Source of the DNA: a virus
DNA: 64,000 nucleotides
Direction: 5' to 3' (one strand)
IMG/VR virus record: IMGVR_UViG_3300008448_000036
Coordinates: 1 to 64,000 of that record
Position numbers and translations under genes: made by a program. Below are positions 54,760 to 62,780 of the stretch, piece after piece. The notes beneath the pieces were generated by a model that made no database searches, was not told where the DNA came from, and saw nothing but the letters and a program-made list of their open reading frames with translations. Position 1 is the first letter of the stretch, and each line of letters opens with the position of its first letter.

Positions 54760-57741
54760 TTAATCGTCAAAAGAAGCGCCAGTATTTGTTAATATAAAGT
54801 CTACTGCGATAAATTCAATTGCTCTAGCAGGTTTTAAGAATACTTTTGCGTATACTATATTTCTATCTATTAGTTCTGGAGTTGTTGTAGTCTCGTCTAA
54901 TGTAACTCTATATTCAGTAATACCAAATCTTGATTGAATTCCATTTAGGAAAGGCACTACTTCATTTAAGAATCTTGCCCAAGTTGTTGAAAGGTTAGGA
55001 TCAAATAAAATTGAGGTTGCAATTCTGCTAACTTCTTTTTTAACATATATCATCAAACGACGTACATTGATACGATCTAGAGCGGTAGGTGTTGCTTGAA
55101 GTGTCTTTTGTCCAAACACAACAATACCTTCTGCTGGGAAACTTGCGATAGGGTTAATATTAACTTCATATAGTCTATCACGATCTTTAGAAGTTAATTT
55201 ACTCTTAACACCTACTACTGGGAATCCAGCTGCACCATTTGATAATCCACCGCGATTAAATCCTGCTGGTGCAAACCATAATTCAGATGCAGTTTCACTA
55301 CTTCCCATTACACCTAGAGCAACTACAGAAGAAGGAAGTGCTACAAGTGCATTTGCTGCTGTATCTGTTGCTAAAACAGCAGGGAAGAATGTACAACCAT
55401 AAGAGTTATTAATTCCTCTAGATCTCATCTGTAATACAGCTGTGTCTACATCTGGTTTTACTTCAACATTTGCGCTGTTATATGATTCCCAAGAAGACTT
55501 AAAATCTCCTGGGATATCGATAATTGCTAATGCATCACCTCTTTGTTCACATACTTCCATTAATTTATTTGTTAATACTACGTTTTGTACTCCAGGAATT
55601 GTCATAATATTTGTTTCTACAACTTCTGGGTCGCTTACGGAATCAATTGCTACTTTTATAGAATTTACAGCATAGCTTGTTGTTTCATCTTTATCAGTAC
55701 CAGAATATGCTCCTAATGGTCTTCCGCTTCCTTCAGAAAATGGTTCTTTTTCTGTAATATCAAATCCATTAAATCCTCCAAATAGAGGCATTGTAAATCT
55801 TGCAACTCTTTGGAAGTTTGTTCCACCGAGACCATATTGTGCTCCTGAGCCGGTTAAGAATCCATTTTTTGCTGTTACAGAAGAACCAGCTAGGCGGCTT
55901 CCTACTGCCCAATATGCTGTATTTAAATTGGAACCAGTAACTTCATCTGAGCCTGTGTTAGAAGGACTATTTTTAAATTTAACGTCATCTAGAGAGAATA
56001 ATGTTGAATAGGTTAATAATCCAGAAGTATCCTCATTGATATTTTGTGGATTAACTCTAACGATATCTGTAAATTGTTGGTCAAATAATTTTGTGCTACC
56101 AATCTTGGTCTTTAGACCGAAAAATACTCTGTCAATAGAAGTTGCAGAAGAGTCAACAGTTGAGTCTTCAACAAATGGTAATTCTGGGAATGCTAAACTT
56201 GCTGTATAAACAGCGTTTCCACTGATTGATGTTGCAGATGTTAATAGTGAGTTAAAGAACACAGTATTCATAAATACTGGGCCTGCTGAAGATGTAGCAA
56301 CACTGTGTGTTCCGGTTCCAGATCCAGATACTAAGATTGTATTAAATTTCTTAGGACCATAGAAACCAAATGGTAGTAAGTCCGCTAAATCATCACCAGC
56401 GCCTGCATCAATAGCACCATCTACTTCTACACGAACAAATTTTGATAGATTTTGATAAGTTCCGTATTCAATAAACATTTTCTTATCATAATCCCAAGTA
56501 GAATAAACATCACCAATTCTTTTAGCGATATAATTTGGAGATACTGGGTTAAGGTTTACATTAGAAAATACTTCTAATGGTTGCATATTTTGATCATCAT
56601 CATCAACCTTGCGGATCATTACAGTAAATGTACCATATTTTTCATATCTAGTAGGAGATGGTTTAATATCTGTAATTGAAGTTTTGATATTATTTTGATT
56701 CCATTCACCTTCAGAAAGACTTACAAATCTAAATAATTTCTGTACTGGATATTCGCCTCTTGAGTTAGGAACAAAGTCTGTATGTAAACCTTTGTGTTGT
56801 CCAATTACCCATCCTGAGTTGGAAGATGCTGCATTTTGTCTAAAATTACCACCATCTTTTGCGATAGAATCTGTATCTGTACCTTTTAATGCTACAATTG
56901 TTGCTGCATAGCTTTGATTGGTTCCAGCAGAAGCAGTTACTTGTCTAGTAACAAATGTTTCAAAAGATTCACCTAGGAAGTAATCTTTTTTATTACTTGT
57001 AGAGTTAATAGCAGAATTTATGGATGCTGGATTTGTGTTAAATACGTTTCTAATAAATTTCTTACTTGATGGATCAAAATTAAAGTTTGTAGTTGTTGTA
57101 GCTCCAGCACTGTCAACAACTCTTAGTTTAAACTCCATATTGCCATGAACAGAAGAACGTACCCAAGTTGCACCGCTACCTGTAATACTTTCAGATGATC
57201 CTGAAAGAGGAGAACCAACTAAACCAACAGTTCCGTAGTTAACATAAAATACAGCTGCTAAAGCACCAGTTGTAGGTGGCATTGCATAAGTATTAGCAGA
57301 AGATGATGTTATACTTGTTACAAATAAACCATAAGCGCCTGCATTTGCAGCAGCAGTTGTAATTGATGTTGGTAGAGCGTTAATTTGCCATCCAGCAAAA
57401 CCAGTAGACGATGCATATTTATTTTGGAATCCACCCAATCTTACGAATGTTACAGGCCCATTAAAAGCTAAATATGCTTTTGCAGCATACGCACCATATG
57501 CTGGTGCTTGTGTTACTGCGGCTCTCCAAACATCTCCATTATAACCACCTGGATTTGGCTCACCAAATACTTCAACAAAGTCTGCGTAAGAATCAACCCT
57601 AATAGGTCTCATCATTGGTCCCTTCACGGAACGACCAATAATAGTTGGACCCATTGCTGGTGCTTCGGTTGGTGTTCTAGATTTATCTATTTCTTTTACA
57701 TATACACCAGGTGATACAAATTTAAATCTTGAGATGGACAT
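54760..57741 (-). CDS. Tail sheath protein, gp18-like (993 aa)
   Basis: The N-terminus FVSPGVYVKEIDKSRTP and the C-terminus VVPFLNGIQSRFGITEYRVT, INVRRLMIYVKKEVSRIATSI are the classic sheath signatures. At 993 aa it is larger than T4 gp18 (659 aa), with extra Ser/Thr/Gly-rich segments in the middle that probably form surface domains. It contracts to drive the tube into the host envelope. The gene has a promoter-like region before it (57782-57809) and follows the 167-aa connector gene. Confidence 0.95.
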   Translation of the reverse strand: MSISRFKFVSPGVYVKEIDKSRTPTEAPAMGPTIIGRSVKGPMMRPIRVDSYADFVEVFGEPNPGGYNGDVWRAAVTQAPAYGAYAAKAYLAFNGPVTFVRLGGFQNKYASSTGFAGWQINALPTSITTAAANAGAYGLFVTSITSSSANTYAMPPTTGALAAVFYVNYGTVGLVGSPLSGSSESITGSGATWVRSSVHGNMEFKLRVVDSAGATTTTNFNFDPSSKKFIRNVFNTNPASINSAINSTSNKKDYFLGESFETFVTRQVTASAGTNQSYAATIVALKGTDTDSIAKDGGNFRQNAASSNSGWVIGQHKGLHTDFVPNSRGEYPVQKLFRFVSLSEGEWNQNNIKTSITDIKPSPTRYEKYGTFTVMIRKVDDDDQNMQPLEVFSNVNLNPVSPNYIAKRIGDVYSTWDYDKKMFIEYGTYQNLSKFVRVEVDGAIDAGAGDDLADLLPFGFYGPKKFNTILVSGSGTGTHSVATSSAGPVFMNTVFFNSLLTSATSISGNAVYTASLAFPELPFVEDSTVDSSATSIDRVFFGLKTKIGSTKLFDQQFTDIVRVNPQNINEDTSGLLTYSTLFSLDDVKFKNSPSNTGSDEVTGSNLNTAYWAVGSRLAGSSVTAKNGFLTGSGAQYGLGGTNFQRVARFTMPLFGGFNGFDITEKEPFSEGSGRPLGAYSGTDKDETTSYAVNSIKVAIDSVSDPEVVETNIMTIPGVQNVVLTNKLMEVCEQRGDALAIIDIPGDFKSSWESYNSANVEVKPDVDTAVLQMRSRGINNSYGCTFFPAVLATDTAANALVALPSSVVALGVMGSSETASELWFAPAGFNRGGLSNGAAGFPVVGVKSKLTSKDRDRLYEVNINPIASFPAEGIVVFGQKTLQATPTALDRINVRRLMIYVKKEVSRIATSILFDPNLSTTWARFLNEVVPFLNGIQSRFGITEYRVTLDETTTTPELIDRNIVYAKVFLKPARAIEFIAVDFILTNTGASFDD

Positions 57742-57781
57742 ACTTTATTTCTCCTTGAGGGATAGAGATTCGTGATAATTT

Positions 57782-57809
57782 ATTATAAATAGTTAACTGT
57801 GTTTGCAAA
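57782..57809 (-). promoter_or_regulatory. Candidate promoter of the sheath gene
   Basis: TTTGCA (57804-57809), a 16-bp spacer and TATAAT (57782-57787) on the minus strand, with an ACTATTTA box (57786-57793) overlapping the -10. Either a sigma70 or a phage-specific late promoter; it sits 41 bp before the ATG at 57741. Confidence 0.5.
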
Positions 57810-57816
57810 TGTCATT

Positions 57817-58320
57817 TTATTTTGCATTAAACACATTCTCTCTTGCTCTAATACACTTAGCATCAATTTGAAAAGAGGTATCTTGACCGAATAAAACTCT
57901 AGACTCATTTAGTGTTACTATTTCGTAGTATAAACCATCATATAGAAGAAAATCTCCTTCTCTTACATATAAATCTTGATCTTCTACTAATCTACGTTTA
58001 TGAAATTTAACAGTTAATGATATTCTTCTATCGATACCAAATGAATCTAAATTTGTTCCTGAACCTTCCCAAGTTACTAATACAAATACCCTAACAGGCG
58101 AAAGAAATGTTTTTTGCATTGCTTCACCATATACTGGGTGGTAATATGTATTTTCTCTGCTAATTGGATAATATATAATTTCTTGACCTATAACTCTTTC
58201 CAGAAGTTCATCATTTACCTGTTTTACTAAATTTCTTTCTTTCTGCCCAAGAAATAAAGGTGGGGGAGGTGAATCTGGTGGTATTTCTACTAAATTTTCT
58301 TCTTTCTTTTTTCTAGCCAT
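57817..58320 (-). CDS. Head-tail connector candidate (167 aa)
   Basis: After a basic, Pro-rich start (ARKKKEENLVEIPPDSPPPP) comes a beta-rich domain (IIYYPISRENTYYHPVYGEA, VFVLVTWEGSG) and the strand pair DFLLYDGLYYEIVTLNE, RVLFGQDTSFQIDAKCIR. Proteins of this kind, between the capsid and sheath genes, are usually neck, head-closure or tail-terminator proteins. The assignment is by size, strand pattern and place, not by a known motif. Confidence 0.6.
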   Translation of the reverse strand: MARKKKEENLVEIPPDSPPPPLFLGQKERNLVKQVNDELLERVIGQEIIYYPISRENTYYHPVYGEAMQKTFLSPVRVFVLVTWEGSGTNLDSFGIDRRISLTVKFHKRRLVEDQDLYVREGDFLLYDGLYYEIVTLNESRVLFGQDTSFQIDAKCIRARENVFNAK

Positions 58321-58322
58321 CT

Positions 58323-59561
58323 TTATACTCCCAATTTATCTATAGCATCTTGAATAATTTGATTATGATCAAAAGCTAATTTGGTTGATAAGGCTTTTTC
58401 TACTGAAACCCATCCCGCTTCTTCTGCGTCATCTCTTCCCGCTACTTTTTGATTAATATCTTCCGGTAATAAAACTGCAAATGCAGTAGTTCTTGACCAA
58501 GATTCTTCGTTATCTCTAGGATCCCTATTATTTCCTTCGTATTTTCCAACTTGGATCATCGATCTATTTAAAGAAGGAATATATAAACCAGTTTCTTCTG
58601 TTAATTCTCTAAAAGCTGCTTGTCTAGCAGACTCTCTATCATCTTTCCATTGTTTTCCTTTGGGCTGATTTGTGTCATGAAAACCACCAGGTAATGCATA
58701 AAATCCTGGATACGCTTTACTTGAGGTATTTCTTTTTATTAGTAATATCTTTAGAGTATCGTCAAATTTTTTAAATACAGCTATATCGACAGTTGGATTA
58801 GCACCTGGTCTCCAGAATGGCTGTTCATCACTTCCCCAATATTCTACAGGTTTAGATATTTGACCATATGATCTATTCATATACCTTCCAATTAATTCGT
58901 AGGAAGAAGGGACTAAAAATACTGCCTGTGAAGACTGTAAAATATGAATATTTGAACCTTTATCAACTACAGCATCGTATCCCATATCTCTTAAAATTTT
59001 ATTCCATATAATAGTAGATCTTTTTGTATATTGACCAACTCTAGATTGATCTGTTTCTGCTATCGCTTGAGATACCCCCCAAATTTCTGATGCTTGATTG
59101 TCATATTTATAAAGATCTGCATTTTGTTTAACATCTTCTACAAACTCTTCAAAATTTTTTCCCACCTTCTTCTTTATACTCTTTTCATATACATCTTTTA
59201 AGAAGTTTATATCTTTTGAATAATTTGCATAAGACGATAAATTTAACACTCTATCTGTATTTAATCTTATTAGATTAACATATTTTCTATCATCTCCAAA
59301 AAAACGATCTCCAGATACCCAATCTTGCCATAAATCTTTTAAATTATAAGCATAAACGCCAATTGGAGTTGAAAATCTATTATTTGGGTTAACACCTATT
59401 TTTTCTAAATCTGTAAAACTGACAAAATAATTATCATCATCAGAAAATCTTTCTAGCCTCTTTAAAATAGGGATATTTACATTCTCTGGCCTCTTTTTCT
59501 TTTCTGTAAGAAAATTTCTCCAATTAGAAAATAAATCATAAACTTGTTTTTCTTTAGTCAT
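58323..59561 (-). CDS. ADP-ribosyltransferase-like / NUDIX hydrolase fusion (412 aa)
   Basis: The N-terminus DLFSNWRNFLTEKKK carries the WRxF tag and an FLTE site. The first 220 residues resemble an ADP-ribosyltransferase-like fold (FVSFTDLEKIGVNPNNRFST, PIGVYAYNLKDLW, then MGYDAVVDKGSNIHILQSSQ AVFLVP). The C-terminal 150 residues are a NUDIX hydrolase, with the Nudix box ESARQAAFRELTEETGL and GFYALPGGFHDTN. The two activities act on NAD/ADP-ribose chemistry. T4 packages an ADP-ribosyltransferase (Alt) in its capsid, and the tag here suggests the same. The gene lies between the neck and capsid genes. Confidence 0.65.
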   Translation of the reverse strand: MTKEKQVYDLFSNWRNFLTEKKKRPENVNIPILKRLERFSDDDNYFVSFTDLEKIGVNPNNRFSTPIGVYAYNLKDLWQDWVSGDRFFGDDRKYVNLIRLNTDRVLNLSSYANYSKDINFLKDVYEKSIKKKVGKNFEEFVEDVKQNADLYKYDNQASEIWGVSQAIAETDQSRVGQYTKRSTIIWNKILRDMGYDAVVDKGSNIHILQSSQAVFLVPSSYELIGRYMNRSYGQISKPVEYWGSDEQPFWRPGANPTVDIAVFKKFDDTLKILLIKRNTSSKAYPGFYALPGGFHDTNQPKGKQWKDDRESARQAAFRELTEETGLYIPSLNRSMIQVGKYEGNNRDPRDNEESWSRTTAFAVLLPEDINQKVAGRDDAEEAGWVSVEKALSTKLAFDHNQIIQDAIDKLGV

Positions 59562-59564
59562 TTT

Positions 59565-60836
59565 TTAACCTACAAATATTAAGTTTGGAATAAAAGTGTT
59601 AACTTTCTGAGCGTCTTCTGCTATCTTAGCGTTGTCTTCACCGAGTTTAGCATAAGTCATCTCCGCTAGTTGAGTTTTTAATTCTTCTCTTAAATCTTTT
59701 TGTTCCTCTTTACCTTCTGCAATTAATTTATCGCCATTTAAAGTTACGCTTTCTCCTGGAATTGGTATAGTACCAAATTTACTTCTAACTTGTCCTAGCA
59801 TTTCTTTGGAGATAGCTAAGGCAAATCTACGGATCCATTGTTTTCCAATCGAATTAATTTTATCATATGGTAAGTTTTCAAATGGTAAAGTATTCATATT
59901 ATTGATTCCATCTACATTAGTAGTAGAATTACTCTCTCCAGAATCCCAACCATTTTGCTCTATAGTAAATTCAAACCAAAAACGATTTGCACTGGATGCC
60001 TGTGGTACTGGAAATAATCTAAGGACGTTATTTCTTAGTTGATATGACCAGTCGCTAACTCTAGTTTTTATTGCATCTTTATAAGCCATGGCCTGTAATT
60101 TATTTTGCCACACTGGAATTATCTCAAATGTACTGTCATCTGCATATTGTCCATAAGTTGAAAGATTTCCTACTACGTTTAATCCTCCGAAATATCCATA
60201 AAAATTCCAAGATGCTCCAGCTGTTTTATAATACACTTTTCGTATATTTATACTTTTTCCCTCAATATCCCATCCATATTCATCAGCAGAAGAACTTACT
60301 GCATTTATTAGATCATAGTCTTGCTGCCCAGGATTTATATCAAAAGAAGCAGAATATATTGGCTGACCGCTGTTTAGTAATGCCTCTGTTGCTGTAAATA
60401 ATCCAACATTTTTTGCATATCCTAAACTAAATTTTGGTAATTTTAGGCTGATATTATCGGGTAAATCTGAACCAGTTAATTGACCATTGTTATCAAATGT
60501 ACCCGTAGCTTGACCTATCAAAAATGGTAATGCATTTTTAGATTGATGTAAGTTTATTAAATAAGAGTATTCTAAACATGCTTCTTCATACGCAGCATGT
60601 ACTTGTGTTTCCACTAACTCAATATCTAATATGTCTCCACCTAGTTTTTTATATACATACGATACCTGTTCGGCAGATCCACTTTTATATAAACTAATCT
60701 GAGAAGAATTCCAATAATCAGAATTTACATAAATGCCAAAAGGAAGTGTTTGTGAAGTTACATTTGAAATACTACCAGTAGATGGTAAAATTACTTTACT
60801 CATCATTGATACTGGTGTTAAAGTTGGTAATGACAT
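59565..60836 (-). CDS. Neck or head-completion protein candidate (423 aa)
   Basis: No named family is recognised with confidence. The protein is mixed alpha/beta with QVHAAYEEACLEYSYLINLHQ in the first half, NNVLRLFPVPQASSANRFWF in the middle and an acidic helical C-terminus (EEQKDLREELKTQLAEMTYA). Its place directly after the major capsid protein is that of T4 neck proteins gp13/gp14. The ATG has GAGGAAAT upstream. Confidence 0.55.
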   Translation of the reverse strand: MSLPTLTPVSMMSKVILPSTGSISNVTSQTLPFGIYVNSDYWNSSQISLYKSGSAEQVSYVYKKLGGDILDIELVETQVHAAYEEACLEYSYLINLHQSKNALPFLIGQATGTFDNNGQLTGSDLPDNISLKLPKFSLGYAKNVGLFTATEALLNSGQPIYSASFDINPGQQDYDLINAVSSSADEYGWDIEGKSINIRKVYYKTAGASWNFYGYFGGLNVVGNLSTYGQYADDSTFEIIPVWQNKLQAMAYKDAIKTRVSDWSYQLRNNVLRLFPVPQASSANRFWFEFTIEQNGWDSGESNSTTNVDGINNMNTLPFENLPYDKINSIGKQWIRRFALAISKEMLGQVRSKFGTIPIPGESVTLNGDKLIAEGKEEQKDLREELKTQLAEMTYAKLGEDNAKIAEDAQKVNTFIPNLIFVG

Positions 60837-60897
60837 ATTATTTCCTCAGATGCGTTAAATCCTTTCTTATTAAGTAGTTTTATTTAAACGAATAATC

Positions 60898-60932
60898 AAA
60901 AAAAACCCCGCTAATCTTTCGACTAGCGGGGT
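60898..60932 (-). terminator. Rho-independent terminator after the major capsid gene
   Basis: A 10-bp stem AACCCCGCTA / TAGCGGGGTT (60903-60932) with a ten-base loop, followed by TTTTTTT on the minus strand, 22 bp after the capsid stop codon. It limits read-through from the highly expressed capsid gene. Confidence 0.9.
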
Positions 60933-60953
60933 TCCAATTAACTTATAGGTTAA

Positions 60954-62753
60954 TTAGCCTTGTAGATCTTGTACAACAACTAGGCCGTACATGTCTGGAC
61001 GAACCATTGCTTTACCATAACGAGTCATAACAGCTTTGCGTGGTGCAAAAGTGTTTGGATCGAAGATGGTTGGGGTGCTTTGTAGTGGTACATATGGAGC
61101 ATAAACATAACCACTTTCTAGGAAGCTTCCACCTTTACGTCCTACTAAGATTACGTTACGTAGGAAGTATGGATGAACAATGATATCCCATTTCTTGTTT
61201 AGATCACCTACTTTAACAGCACCTACTGAACCTTTTTCATCAGTTGCAGTTACTGAAGCGCGGAATCCAGAAGTAAATTCTAGGATGTTTGCAACTTCTG
61301 GTCCGCAGACTAAGAAGTTAGCACCACCACGTAGAGTTTTACGGTGGATAGCTGCTGATACGTCGTTGATTGTTTCAACTAGGGTTTCATACCACATTGA
61401 AACGTTACCGGTGAAGTCTGGTGGTCCTGCATATGAATTAGCAGTACCAACTTCGGCACCAGAAGAACGATCTAAGAATTTACCTGGACGGCGTGACCAG
61501 TATTTGACACCGGCAGTTTGTCCCTTAACTAGATCGTTTAGAATTTCTTGATCAATTTCTAGACCAATTTGTTCTGATAACATAGAAGTTAATTCAACTT
61601 CAGCATCTAGGTTGTGGTAAGCATTTAGATCTTGACCTAATTCTGGAGTCCATGCAGCCTTTAGCTTACGAGTACGAGCTGTAATGCTGAATGAATCTAC
61701 TTTTAGCTCTACTTCTGGGATTGCTGAAGAGCCTTCAAATGTCCATGGAGATGTACCAGCTAATGCACCTAGAGCACTTGCTCCTACGTTAGCTAGATTA
61801 TCTTTAATTGGGAAGGTTACAACAGCTTGTGAAGCACCAGAGAATAGGTTTGCTTTTGTTGGAGAGGTAGAGGTAGTAGCTACTACGAATGATACTGTAC
61901 CAGCTGCCTTGTTTACTGTTGTTAGACGGCGAATTACTTTTGCACTTCCACCTAGAGCACCACCACCTGTGTAATCTCCAGCTGAATCAACTGCAGATGA
62001 ACCAGTTACCAATGATGCAGCAAATACGTCTTGTTCTGCAATCAAAGCAGCGGCTCCACCGCTAAATCCTAGATCAGAAAGATTAAATGTTACAACAGAT
62101 GCTGAAACATATGGAGTTGCATCTCCACCAGCTAATAGATCTGCATCATAACGAATTGCAGATAATTGAGCGGCAGTTGCATTTGCTCCCTTGCTTTCTA
62201 GATTGAATGGAGTTGCTACTGTTACGCTAGCAGTTGCAACTGATTTTGACCAACGTGATGTGTTGTAACCGTTAGCTAAGTTGTAGAAACCTTTTTCAGC
62301 ATAATCTACACCATCTACACGTACACCACCAGTGATTTCAACACCTAGACGATCACCGAAGAAAGAGCTAGATGCTGGGAATACAACGTCACCTGTGCTA
62401 CCTACGTTAGTTCCTCTACGGAAGTCCATAAAGAATACTAGACCTGATGGTAAGCTCATTGGTTGTACTGAAACTAGATCATTTGCGATCAAGCCAGCAA
62501 ATACACGACGGACGATTGGGAACGCAACAGCGGCAAAGCCTTGTACGTCACCTGCAGCCATTGTGGTTGCTTCTTTTAGTAATTCAGCAGCTTGGTTTTC
62601 TAACAAGCGTGCCATTGTGCTCTTTTGACGAGCAGATGATAGTCCTTCTAATAGACCACTTTTTTCCCATTTAGAAACTAGAGTTTCAGTTTCTTTTAGT
62701 AGGTTTCTTTCTACCATACCTTCTGTTAATTTTTCTAATACATTATTACCCAT
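60954..62753 (-). CDS. Major capsid protein, gp23-like (599 aa)
   Basis: After an N-terminal propeptide of about 61 residues the mature part has VAFPIVRRVFAGLIANDLVSVQPM and LPSGLVFFMDF, the beginning of the HK97-fold gp23 family. The C-terminus carries GKAMVRPDMYGLVVVQDLQ. LLKEATTMAAGD (58-69) offers a cleavage after Glu61, nearly the same place as in T4 gp23 (after Glu65). The chain is larger than T4 gp23 (521 aa). It has a late-like box GATAAATA before it and a terminator behind. Confidence 0.95.
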   Translation of the reverse strand: MGNNVLEKLTEGMVERNLLKETETLVSKWEKSGLLEGLSSARQKSTMARLLENQAAELLKEATTMAAGDVQGFAAVAFPIVRRVFAGLIANDLVSVQPMSLPSGLVFFMDFRRGTNVGSTGDVVFPASSSFFGDRLGVEITGGVRVDGVDYAEKGFYNLANGYNTSRWSKSVATASVTVATPFNLESKGANATAAQLSAIRYDADLLAGGDATPYVSASVVTFNLSDLGFSGGAAALIAEQDVFAASLVTGSSAVDSAGDYTGGGALGGSAKVIRRLTTVNKAAGTVSFVVATTSTSPTKANLFSGASQAVVTFPIKDNLANVGASALGALAGTSPWTFEGSSAIPEVELKVDSFSITARTRKLKAAWTPELGQDLNAYHNLDAEVELTSMLSEQIGLEIDQEILNDLVKGQTAGVKYWSRRPGKFLDRSSGAEVGTANSYAGPPDFTGNVSMWYETLVETINDVSAAIHRKTLRGGANFLVCGPEVANILEFTSGFRASVTATDEKGSVGAVKVGDLNKKWDIIVHPYFLRNVILVGRKGGSFLESGYVYAPYVPLQSTPTIFDPNTFAPRKAVMTRYGKAMVRPDMYGLVVVQDLQG

Positions 62754-62772
62754 TTGAGTCTCCTGTGAATGA

Positions 62773-62780
62773 TATTTATC
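62773..62780 (-). promoter_or_regulatory. Late-promoter-like box for the major capsid gene
   Basis: The minus strand reads GATAAATA, one base from the T4 late core TATAAATA, 20 bp before the capsid ATG and overlapping the end of the scaffold gene. It would let the capsid gene be transcribed apart from the scaffold. Confidence 0.45.
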
